Source of the DNA: Phytoseiulus persimilis
Taxonomy: Eukaryota > Arthropoda > Arachnida > Mesostigmata > Phytoseiidae
Assembly: GCA_037576195.1 (NCBI GenBank)
Contig: CM075101.1
Span: 47,926,001 to 47,990,000 of the forward strand
Reading direction: 5' to 3'
Length of the DNA stretch: 64,000 nucleotides
The notes beneath the pieces are model-generated. The model saw only the letters and a program-made list of their open reading frames with translations. It was not told the origin of the DNA and ran no database searches. Position 1 is the stretch's first letter, and each line of letters begins with the position of its first letter. Of the stretch, positions 12,932-23,572 are shown piece after piece. The position numbers were made by a program, and so were the translations under genes.

Positions 12932-15900
12932 TCCCGATAGGGGAGTCGCGGCAGTATGCGTGACGAAAGTTGTAAACGGTTGCGTCCGTCGCGCGAAACA
13001 ATTTACGCGAGCCCGGTCGAGTCCGGCACAGTCGCCGAGCGACGCCGGTGTCGGCTCCGGGTGCAAGAATCCGGTTGAACTTTATGACATAGATCATTTT
13101 CGAGAGGAGCCCAATGAAAATTGCGCGTGTTGCCGATGAGTTCCGACTTCCCTGGGCATTCGCAAGTCGCACATACTTGAGGGAATTACGGAAACGGATT
13201 CATGAAACGCCACCATGTCCCTCATGAGTCTCGAAACTTGAAGCGTGCGCGCGCTCAAGTGCGGCGCCTCGTTGGGTAATACGATGTTCCCGCGCTCAGG
13301 CCGAGAGCACAGCAAGTTGTCCGCAACGAGGAAATTGGTAATTCGCGCTGGTTTCGCGGCTGTTCCCGAAAAGAAGACCGAGTTGGCTGCGAACCCATCC
13401 GCCGGCTCCGCAGAGCCATGAGGCTGAACCTGCAGTTGTTCGGGACTCGTGGTTTCCAGAATGCAGCATCAGGGCGAGAAAACTCCGGGTCGTTCTTGTT
13501 GCACATTGCTTATTTCTTCCTCAAATCCGTCCCAAAATCTCCGAATGGGAGAGGGTTCCCTCCAATGAGTTCCGTCGACAGGGCCTAGTTGTTAGCGAGA
13601 GCACAGACAAATGTTCCCCTCTTTACCGTTCGTGGTATCGTTTCGAGCGTTCGTTGCTCCCAGCGGCATGCTGCCAGCCGTTATGACCCACTAGGAGAGA
13701 CACGTACCACATTGCGCGATCGTATTTCGGTCTATACGTCTCTCGGCTATGGGGTCCAATTGACCATGAAGTGCCGCTACTATTAAGGCATACATCAAAT
13801 GTGTAGTGAGCGTTCCGGAGTCTGCTTGCCATGCCGCCTTCGGCCGACATTTCAGGTTGCAACAAAAAGGGTCAGGTCAGACAAGGGTCGGGTATCGCTC
13901 TCGAGGTCGTGTACATACATGACGAATCCCAGACTTTTCGGGATCTCTCCTCTGTTCCTGGATCCGGTCCATTGAGGACGCTGAAAGCGGAATCGAGTCC
14001 CTCTGGTGGAGGGGTTCCTCGCTCGCAATCGGACAGGACAAGCTGACAATGTGCTCCTCTTGCCCTCTGCGCTTCTCCTGTAGGAACGGGTATCCGGTGT
14101 AATTGCAGAGAATTCGGAACAGCTGTTGTGAACGCTCTGTAAGGGACGGGTTCGATGTTTTCTTTTCCCACTTTCCTTCCTAGACTTGAATGACCTCTGT
14201 TGACGTTCGACGCATGGACACCGCAGCGGACAGAGCAAGGGAATAGTGAGCATGACATTTGGAAGGAGATGCGGGAAAGGCTTGGCGGCGCGACCTCGCG
14301 ACGACTTTGACGCGAACATCCGATCCACTCAGAGTCCGCTGCAAATCCTCTATTTCTAGATTCGTTTCCAGCGAAGAGGAAAATCTCGTTGTTTGAAGCG
14401 GTGCTGTTTCCCTGAAATCAGATGGAAAACTCTTGCCCGAGTCACTTTCTGAGGAGATATTGCACGAACTCGAGCGCGACCGAGCCAGGGGACGAGAAGA
14501 TGAATATGGAGAGGCTGGATCAGCTCAGACGGGAAAAGCAATCCTCAGGCAGAGACCGAGCGAAAAGTGAACGTCCACGCAATTCCTGCAAGCCAGGAGG
14601 ATGCGTGCGGCCTATTGACGCGAAGAATGCCAGGTACGGGTGAATGAAAGTCACGGAATCTGTGGAATGCACGCGTGTTCCAGAGTCGGAGCAGTCGCAA
14701 GGCCGGAATTGCTCGAAAGCTTCGCAAACAAGCTTCTTCGTCCGAGTCCATGGCCCCATCCTGAACAATCCTCCCGCGTCTCTCGGCCTGCGAACCACGC
14801 TCCAGAGGTCGTTCATTGAGTAAACGGAGCCGAATAAGGAAAACAGATGGAGCGCACAGCGCCACGTATCCGGAGTGTGGGACAGATGAGGATAACAGCA
14901 CGCACGATGCACGAGGAATCGAACGAGCGCTACCCGAACGAGCAAACCTCGATGAGAACTTATTCCGATTGCGGTATTCGATAGCGGCAGTCGCGGATTT
15001 GATTTCAGACCCTCGCCCGATTCGTCTACTTGGTCATCGAGAAGCTAGAGGGGAAGCTTTCGAGCACCGAGCGTTCCATGGGGGACGGGTATGATTCTCC
15101 CCACACAAGAACCTGGAGACGAACCGAGCTGAAGCGTCGGAGCAGCGGAAGAAATAGGCTCGATCGTGAGGGCGGGCTCTGACGCGCACCCAAAGATGAA
15201 GGATCCCGCTGAGAAACGCCTGGTAATGCCATCAGCGGCTCCCTGAACGAAGTTTCGTTTCTCAACAACGGAAACATTGTTCGCGACGATGATTGCATCT
15301 CCCCTCGAGTGAGCGGCGATTTTCTGCCGTATCGATGAGATCACGGACTTCTCAGGACGTGGTGGGACACACCACCTCATCAAAGCCCACTTCGTTGCGG
15401 CAGCCCAGGCTACAGATCTCTAGGCCAGCTCCACCATCGAGGGGCTCGCTACTCGGTCGATGAACCCGCTTAAGCCAGCGAGCTAGTTGGGAAGTTTACC
15501 CTTAAGAGGGCAATGCGTCAAAAGTTCTGCTGAACGTTGTCCCAAGACGGCTTCGCATCCGAGAAAACCATCATGTCATGGTAATTACCTGGAGCCGCGC
15601 CTGCCAATGCACCGTCCAACCTCCGTCTTGGGCTCGATGCTAGCTGACCAGAGCCTTTTTGTTGCGATCCGAACTTCGGCGATCTTCAGACTCCAATCGA
15701 AAGCCGAAATCGGATTTGTGACCCGAGCTCGAGGTTGAGGCAACGGAAATAAAGTTCGATGCTGAACGCTGTCCCAACCGCCGACGGAGACACGCTCGTG
15801 TAAACGAGAATACACACCTGGAGAGCTCTCACGTGTAATCCCGTTCTCTCGATTGCGTACTCGTGCTTCGACAATGGCATCAGGGCTCCGCAGTGTTTCC

Positions 15901-18780
15901 GTTCTCGAACACGGCGAGCACGTGCGGCAACCGCTCCGATGATGTTTTAACGTTGACCAAAGATCCTGAGGAATCCGAGAAACTCCAAGAATCCGTCAGA
16001 TTCCACTCCGAGGATCCGAGAGAATTTCCGGCGAGTCCATCTCGCAGGAAGAGTATTCCGCTGGAAACTGACCGGAACTCAGGAGCGCGTGAAACGCCTG
16101 GAATGAATTACGGCAAATCAGACTGGCCCTCGATGAGTCGGACAATCTCGTGGAATGCGCAAGATGTTGGGTTGAGACGTCGCTGCGTTTCCCCAGGGTC
16201 GAGAATAGGTTTTCGAAGTCGTTGAAGCCTCCTTCTAGATCAGATGTGCGATCGGAAAGGGCGAATTCTCGGAGAGCGTCCTGTCGGATCAGAGCCCTTG
16301 TTTCTCAGACGTGCTGCGGTAGTGGTATTCTGAGGGGTCTTCGTGAAAATTCTTCAATTCGTTCCTGAATTCCCTTCCTCATCGCGTCGTCGGGCCTCTC
16401 GGGTCCCGATCGTAGGATCGACAACGACTATAACACGGGCGGAAAACGCCGGAGATATCACATGCTCCATTCGACACCATAGGAGCGCTCTGATGAGCTC
16501 AGAGTATGCCATCCTATGAGCGACTTTCAATTCTCACCATGGGTCGGATTCCTCCGCAGAGTCCTCTGCCAACCTCCGAAAAAAATCAGGTCCGAATGAA
16601 CTCACAACGAGAGGAACGATGATACTTCGATTGTCATGCCTCTTGGTCGTGCTCTTCACGCTTACATCCCACACGTGCGCTGGATCCTGTCACAGCAACC
16701 GATCTGTTCAGCGATCTCGCCTCCTTCCAGGGCCCTCCATCATAAGCCACGAATGTAGAAGGCTCAACCAAGATCAGATCGCATTGTCCTGGGATTCCCG
16801 AATGCTCCGCCGATTCCGATCGTTTGTGTTCACACACTAGTGGGATAGTATCTCAAAGCACACTGTCCATTCGCCGCGCTCCCGTAAAGCGAGGCGCGGC
16901 ATCGACGTCGACTTTGCCATCGGGCGGCCCCGGATGCTGACCACAGCTTGCCGTTTTGGCGGGTACCAGACGCCACAAGCCGAGAAACTTCGGATTGAAG
17001 CCTCGGATCTCGCCCCCCGATTCCTTGTCAACAAAGGAATCCGCCGTCCTCCGATCCCGAATGAAAGCGTGGCTTGGTGACTGCCCGCTGAAAGCGGGGG
17101 CCAGCAACTGATCATGCAGGGAAGGCGGTGTTCGGCGGTTCCGGGTCATCTATGATTACGAGGCGTACGATACAGAGGAGTTTTCTGAAGTTTGTCTGCA
17201 CGCTTGGCCGTGGAATCATCCAACGCGCTGCGTTTATTCATGATTGGGCTCAACGATGAGCGGGGTTTCGAAGCGAGGGTGTTCCTGAGGTTCCTCCAAG
17301 CTTTATAACGAGTGTTCCACGGAAGGTGCGCATGCTCTAAGCGAGGCCCAGCACAGGGGTTGCGGGCTGCACCAGCCGTACTCGGGCACCTGAGTGTTTC
17401 CCAGCGACTCATTGGGAAAGAGCGAGTTGTTATAGGGAACACTTTGTCTGCTTCTCTCTTTACCCAGAGCCTTTCCTTCGAGCGCTTGTTGAGCAGAGCT
17501 CCGTTCCAAGTTTCACTTTCTCGAGAGCGAAATACTTAGCTGAAATACAGGAAGGACCCGAAGCTTCAGGGTCGTTTCAGCGTTGATTCCTATCGCCGCG
17601 GCACTCGGAAGTCTGTTGATCATTCTCTTTCTCTTGTTTGAAACTCGCGAAAATCGCATGTGGTCACCCACAGCTTCCCGAAAACAAAATGTCCATGCCC
17701 GCCGCATCTCACTCACTCATGCTAAAGGGAGAACAAGTGCTTGTTTCTCCGCATCAATATGACACACCGCATTTGACCACAGCTTGGGCCCGCACCTAGT
17801 CGGCTAGGAAAACAGTGTAATATGTAACGCGGGAAGAATGTTGCGCAGATGGTTCTGCTTTCAACAGCATTCGCTTCGATTCGGCGTTGATCCAACGGCT
17901 CCCTGACCCCAGGGCGCTGAGTCAGAAGAAATGTCTCAAATAATACCAAAGCGAGGGAAGTTCCGCCATCTTCCATCTGGATCGAACGCAGACGGCGTCA
18001 CCACTGAGCCAGTGGCGAGCTTGTTCTTATCATGGATAACCATGACGGTTCCGAATTCCGCCCAAAGAGCTCTCTTTGTTATTCGAAACACTCACTCTCA
18101 GAGTTCAACCGAGGCGACCCCGTCAAGACAACGCCGTTTTATCCTCGAGGCTTTCGTGCGACTTTCAACCGCAGGCGCTTGAAGTGGCACTTGAGTTTCT
18201 GCTTCAGGTTCTCGGAGTTGGGGGCTGCGCAGAGACGTGTTGTTCCTCTCGTTGTTACCACCTCGTATTCCTAGTGCGCGATGCCGCTGAGCTCCCAGTT
18301 GGGCCTGCTCGTTATCCATCTGCTGTCGAACTCGGAAAAGTATGGGTAAACTTCGACAAAACACGTCTTCTCGAAGTTGGGTTCCTCGACGCATATCGGA
18401 TGTTAGTTCGACGGGATCGGGGATCATTCCCCGCTTCAGGAGAGAGGTCTATCGCTGGAGCTAGCTCTCGGGTTCCAAATGCCTGCTCGAGAAGAAAGTC
18501 GATTGCTTTCTCAACATGAGTGCAATTCGAGTCGGGGAATGAAATCTAGCCTTCAGCGCAGCTCTGGGACTCGGCGAACCTGGATCAAATCGAATCTGAT
18601 CGAATCCAGCGCTCGATTCTAAACACGACTTCAGCTCTCTTCATGTAACAGAGCTCACCCGCAAGTTGTTTACGGAAATCAATTCTGCGAGCGCCCCAAC
18701 CGGCGCATGCGCGATTCGCGTCTCCCATGCGAGAGACTTGACATGAACACGTCTGATGCTCATGTACAACGCATTTGTGC
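12932..18780. other. Intergenic stretch between the two CAP genes
   Basis: No recognisable gene was found across these 5.8 kb. Open frames are mostly under 150 codons, occur on both strands and carry no family motif. The only frame with a suggestive feature is the 73-codon one at 16619-16840, annotated separately for its signal-peptide-like start. Confidence 0.45.
16619..16840 (+). CDS. Candidate small secreted peptide or first exon, unrecognised
   Basis: A 73-codon frame starts at an ATG in a purine-rich context (GGAACGATGA). Its first 22 residues form a textbook-like signal sequence: short polar start, Leu/Val-rich core (LSCLLVVLFTLT) and a likely cleavage after a Cys-Ala-Gly stretch. The remaining 50 residues are basic, contain two cysteines (24 and 46) and match no family I know. 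The frame could be a complete small peptide, the first exon of a spliced secreted protein, or chance. No polyadenylation signal or partner exon was identified. I treat it as a weak candidate only. Confidence 0.22.
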   Translation: MILRLSCLLVVLFTLTSHTCAGSCHSNRSVQRSRLLPGPSIISHECRRLNQDQIALSWDSRMLRRFRSFVFTH

Positions 18781-18786
18781 TTTATT
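18781..18786 (-). promoter_or_regulatory. Polyadenylation signal AATAAA of the second CAP gene
   Basis: TTTATT on the plus strand is AATAAA on the minus strand, about 172 nt downstream of the stop codon of the second CAP gene. Confidence 0.55.
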
Positions 18787-18957
18787 TGCGACTGGGAGAA
18801 CGCACGATCATGACCAATGTAACCCGCGTCAACAATGCAGAAGCGGACGAATACTATGAGAATGGGACACACTGGGGCCTTGCAGGACATTCATTCATAC
18901 GAAGCACTTCCTCCGCGGGAACCATTCAGTTTGTTAGCCGTTCCTTCCTCGTAGCTG

Positions 18958-19782
18958 TCAGGATGCGTTCTGAACTCCTACGGAGTTACGGAACGCGACG
19001 ACGTCTTCAACTTTACAGAGCCCATTGGCCCCGCCAGATGCAGAGCCCGGCATGCACTTGGATCCAGGACTCCCCGCTGTGAAAACTTTCTGTTTCAAAT
19101 AGTTCCCTCCGACGCCGTAGTTGCAGACGACCCATCCTTGAACTTTGTATTTTGGACTCGTTGAAGTGACGTAAGCACAGCCGATCCTGTAGGACTTGGC
19201 CCACATAAGCTGCGTATAGTGTCCGATGGCCTTGTTGTTGACATAGGCACCAGGGAAAGACTCGGTCAGCACCGAAGCGTCAGAGATCGTCGCGTTCTCG
19301 GCGTTCCAGCCCCTGACGGCTTTGTCGTCCACATTGATCGGAGCTGACCAGGAGCCACCTGCGGCCCAAGCGACGTTCTGGCCAACATAGTTGTATGATG
19401 GAGTCTCACGGCAATCGTCGTGAGCGATGCTTAGATTGTCAGTTCCCGCGGTTCTGTTGCACAGCGTATCCGCCCAGATCCAAGCGTTCATTTCGAGTTC
19501 CTTGTCCCAATCCACCGCAACGATGTCCGCACCCGTCACAGGTCCGCCCGGACCCGTGAAGGGCTGGGAGCGGTAAAGGTTGTGTCGCGCGATCATCGAA
19601 CTGACGAAGCCAGGGTCACTCCGGTGGTCTCCGGTGTTGTGTCGGCTCTTCCCCTTGAAACTGCAAGCCGTCGGGGACTTCCCTTTCTTCGAACAGAAGC
19701 TTTTCACGCCATCTGTGCACACGGAACTATCCTGGGCGAAACCGATGGCGGCCACAGAAGCAATCAGCACGAGAACCTTCAT
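18958..19782 (-). CDS. Secreted CAP-domain protein (antigen 5-like), single exon, second copy
   Basis: This intact, intronless frame encodes 274 residues from the ATG at 19780-19782. The frame stays open seven codons further upstream, but only from a GTG, and the ATG places the hydrophobic core directly at the N-terminus. Residues 1-17 are a signal peptide. A Cys-containing linker leads into a CAP domain with ARHNLYR (His67), WDKEL, the CAP1 motif IGHYTQLMWAKSYRIGCAY (186-204, His188) and the CAP2 motif WVVCNYGVGGNY (217-228). The CAP tetrad looks complete. The C-terminal tail has a paired-Cys pattern like that of the copy at 12106-12861. The two differ substantially, sharing about half their residues in the motif regions, so the duplication is old. 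Two N-glycosylation sequons (NRT, NAT) are visible. Function is not known. Confidence 0.93.
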   Translation of the reverse strand: MKVLVLIASVAAIGFAQDSSVCTDGVKSFCSKKGKSPTACSFKGKSRHNTGDHRSDPGFVSSMIARHNLYRSQPFTGPGGPVTGADIVAVDWDKELEMNAWIWADTLCNRTAGTDNLSIAHDDCRETPSYNYVGQNVAWAAGGSWSAPINVDDKAVRGWNAENATISDASVLTESFPGAYVNNKAIGHYTQLMWAKSYRIGCAYVTSTSPKYKVQGWVVCNYGVGGNYLKQKVFTAGSPGSKCMPGSASGGANGLCKVEDVVAFRNSVGVQNAS

Positions 19783-22700
19783 GGCCTTGGGACGAAATTT
19801 CACTTCAAGACCTTCTGTGACCGCGCTTGAACGGAAATATGCTCATCGACATAGCGGGACCTCGAGTGAGAAGAAGAGGCCGCCGTGGGAATACTGACTC
19901 CCGAATAATGTCACGTGGGCCTGGGAGGACTCGCGTGCTCGCATAAAGATTCCGTACCTTGTCTCCGTTGCAACGTTCGATGAGATTGACACAGACTATG
20001 AGCTTACTTTTATTCTGTGTCTCGATCGCTCACAGGGAGGGTGACTTCCGAAGCGTCACGCTCCCAATGACCTGTCGGTTTTTTGAAAAGCATGTGTTCC
20101 TCATCTTATTTGCAGATCTCAATTATAGGATCAATATGCGGCCAAAGCATCGCCAGCTGGTCTTGGGAAGAGGAGAGCCGCGCGATCATTGGCAACTGTC
20201 TCGTCAGATGACGCCATATCTGCCTGGATCTCCTTGGGGAGACTCGGATCGAATCTGAGAGCTTCTGTATGAATAACAATGAAGTTTGGCAAAATATTCC
20301 ATTTTGGGGTGCTCGGATATACAATGAGACGAGGTGGACAAGGGACAACAGTCCTCTGCCGCTAGTTGATTTTCAAGATGGAGTCTGAACATACCCAGAT
20401 TCACGGAATGGGTCCACTTCGCACAATGATGCCGAAGTAGCATGAATATTTGCATATATTGTCAAACTCTCAAACACATTGAGACAGTATCAGAGCATGA
20501 ACATTTGACTGAAGGATGAGTTTTGAGGCCCTCTGCTGTCGCGCGACACGATTTGCGGTTTTCGGTGCGGCAGTGCGGCAATCGACTCCCGATAGATTTG
20601 AGTTTTTCTCGGCTCCGTGCAGATCGCTCAACATCTCCGGAGCGGATAGCGTGTTAATTAGCGCTTTCAGTCGTATCTCATTAGAGGAAAATAGGCCGGG
20701 GGCTTCAGCATAAAAGGCCCCGTGAACCCACTCCAAAGCACGCATTGTTACCTTCACAGAGCCCATCGGTACTGCCGGCTGCGGATCAGTCAAGACACTG
20801 GAATCCAAGATCCAGTTTGGAGAAATTGTCCCTTTGATGTTTCCTGTCATGGTCGAAGTTGAATCCGTCGGCTTGAGTCTGATTTTCTCCCCGTTACCCC
20901 TGGCTGAAGCACGGTAGATTCGGTGAGCTGCGTCTGGAGCCGATGGCTTCGCCGCCGATGAAGTTGCCGGGCGGAGCACGAGTCAGTTCTGATCCGCTCG
21001 CGTTCCTGGCGCTCCAGCTCCCGGGAGCCTCCATCCGCCCACATCTACTGCTTTCGATCACCTTCCTTCTCTGTCCTTGCGGTTTTCAATTAAACACTGA
21101 TATACGACAGGGCTCCACGTCTCTGTTTCCGTTCTCCCCTCACAACTCATCGTCTCATCGTCGATCCACGCGTCAATATCAAGTTGAACGTCCTATTCGA
21201 TTTGAACGATATCGGCACCTGTGGCAAGACCACTCACCCAGGTCGCGAGCATCAGAAGCTGTGTCCCTCCAAGATCGAGCTCTCGAGTTTCGGAGTCATT
21301 CTGATGATGATTTTTGAATATACGAGTTGTTGGCTTACAGCCTTCCTTCGAGTCGGATTCCATCACGCCTGCCTGACAGTTAAAGTCAGCCGAGGTGGAG
21401 ACGAGGCAGAGTACCGAATTCAACAGAGCGAGAACTTCCACGGTCTGGAACAGGGACATCGTCTCGGCACTTGCACTGATGAAGCCGAACGGATTATTTG
21501 AGAGAGCGATCGATACTTCTCTCTATTCTTAGCTCCAACGAGAGCCACAATCACTTGCTCGCAGAGCTCTCACGTTGTCTGCGGAGCCAAGGGAGATCTC
21601 TGAAATTTTTAGGCAATCTGGGCTGAAACACGCTGCGGCTCGGCCTCCGACTGGGAGGGGATGTTTTTGTCACACGTGGAATGACGTATCTGACCTCCCT
21701 TAAAGATTTATTCAAACCCCGATCCAAAGCACGCACATCGGAATAGCTGACACGATGACTCGTACCCAACGAACTCCTCCGAAAAATGGGCATCAGGAGA
21801 CGAAAAACATCAGGCGCATATTGACCAGTCGTTGCCTTCCACCACAGCGTCGGCTCTAGCGACGGCAAGTCTCGCCAAGCTTGACTGTCGACGAGACCAA
21901 AACGCGTGGCACCGATGAAATGGCAAACATGGTCCATGAATCGCGTATACGTGTGTAAAAAGCGATTATGGAAGTCGTTTTCCTAGTTCTCTATTTTTCA
22001 TGGGATTCATTTTCCAGAGATTCGAGCTCCGGTTGACCTCGTCCGGGTCTGTAGCTACACGCGCCTGGAACTCACCTCGTTCAAGTCATTCAAGGCTGAT
22101 TCTTCTCTGATTCCAGGTCTCGTATCCGCCAGGCATATCCAGAGAGCATGCAAGAGATGAGCTTATCAAGACGGACCGTCTAGATGATGGGCATGCCCGA
22201 AAACGATGAGCCCCTTCTGGGCTCGGATAGACTCAAAGGAATACTCTTTGGCAACTACACCCCGCTGGAGATAAACGCCGCGCTCACTCCGCTGGAACAG
22301 AGTCTGGGCAACGAAGAGTCAGCAACATGGAAAGCCATTGGTGAGCTCCTTGCCGAATTTTCGCTACGATTCGCAGAGAAATTCGACGTGTTCGTGCCAC
22401 GATTCGATCGATGGTAAACATGCGATACAGATGCTGTCGATTGACGAGGTGTGATCGGTCTCTGTGTCCTTGTGAAACGAAGGGGAGTATTTCGAATGCG
22501 AGTCTCCATTACGTTAAAGCCATGCTACCTGGAGATGTAGGTTCTCCCAATCATTGAAAGTGGTTCAACACTCATACGAAAATCTATGGCAAGCTTCCGG
22601 AGCTGAGATGATTCCTTACTAAATCGAGCTCTACATGCGACTGTAGCTCTACGAAATAGACGGTTCCCTGATTCCACGAATCAGTGTTTTACTCATACTG

Positions 22701-23572
22701 GGAGTGTTCAATATCGTTATATCGAAGCACTCTGAGCATTTCATGACATTAGAAGCAATACGGTTTCAAGATCTCTGGCCACGATCACGAGTCTTTGGAA
22801 GACGAATTCTATCCGCGACGCACTCGAGAACTTGCTCCCGCAGAGGCGGAACACGTCAAATTCGTACTGGATCGAGGGTCTCTAATTGGAGAAATTTTCC
22901 CCATGAGATGCCGTTCGAGTGCTCCTATGCGGGAACTGCCGGGATGATATCAGAAACTCTAAACTTCTCTCGGAACCGAGTTTCTCTTTCTGTCGAGGCA
23001 AGGACCACGTGCTGTGAACCGTAGTCCAATCGGAGCGTCGTGTGGAAGTTCAAGAGTCCCCCAAGGTGGATTTGCCATTCGCGAGCGGTTTTTTCCCTTC
23101 CGGTCGAATTGCTGCTGTGCAGCTTCGCTACAAAGTCACTCTGCATTTTTCAAGTTGAAAGAACTTGTTCGACTATGGGTATCTAGGCACAGAAGAAACT
23201 GGATGTGGTCATGGCGCAAGAGCTCCTCATATGCGTCTTTTCTCCAAAAGCTCTCTGCGGAGTTTCTGGATGATTTGAGAACAAGACCTGCTTAATTAAA
23301 TCCGCTCACCTATTCGTTCAAGCTCCGAGACGATTCCGAAGAGCATCGAATATCTTGTAGTTTGAAGTGACATAGCGATTTTTGATGGATAATATTATGT
23401 TTTCGAATCCAATGATTGAGTATAACGATTCCGAATTCAGCAACTGTCTGGATGCCGTTCCCTCGATCCCTCCAATATGATCATTCTTCCGAAATGGACT
23501 TCTTGGGATGCGATGAGCTCGGAAACGTCAATCTTGTACTCCATGTTTTGCTCATGTGACTCCTGCTTGTAG
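19783..23572. other. Intergenic stretch between CAP gene 2 and the receptor gene
   Basis: No gene was recognised with confidence. The upstream exon or exons of the 5-HT7-like receptor should lie in or before this interval, but I could not identify them. Two short frames deserve only mention: 19980-20258 (plus), whose first residues resemble a signal peptide, and 22184-22417 (plus), an acidic 77-codon frame. The minus frame at 21551-21937 (128 codons) has no recognisable motif. Confidence 0.45.

Noticed and set aside
20470..20979. 169-codon minus-strand frame
   Set aside because: No recognisable motif, signal or splice partners; also partly open on the other strands, as expected by chance in this composition.
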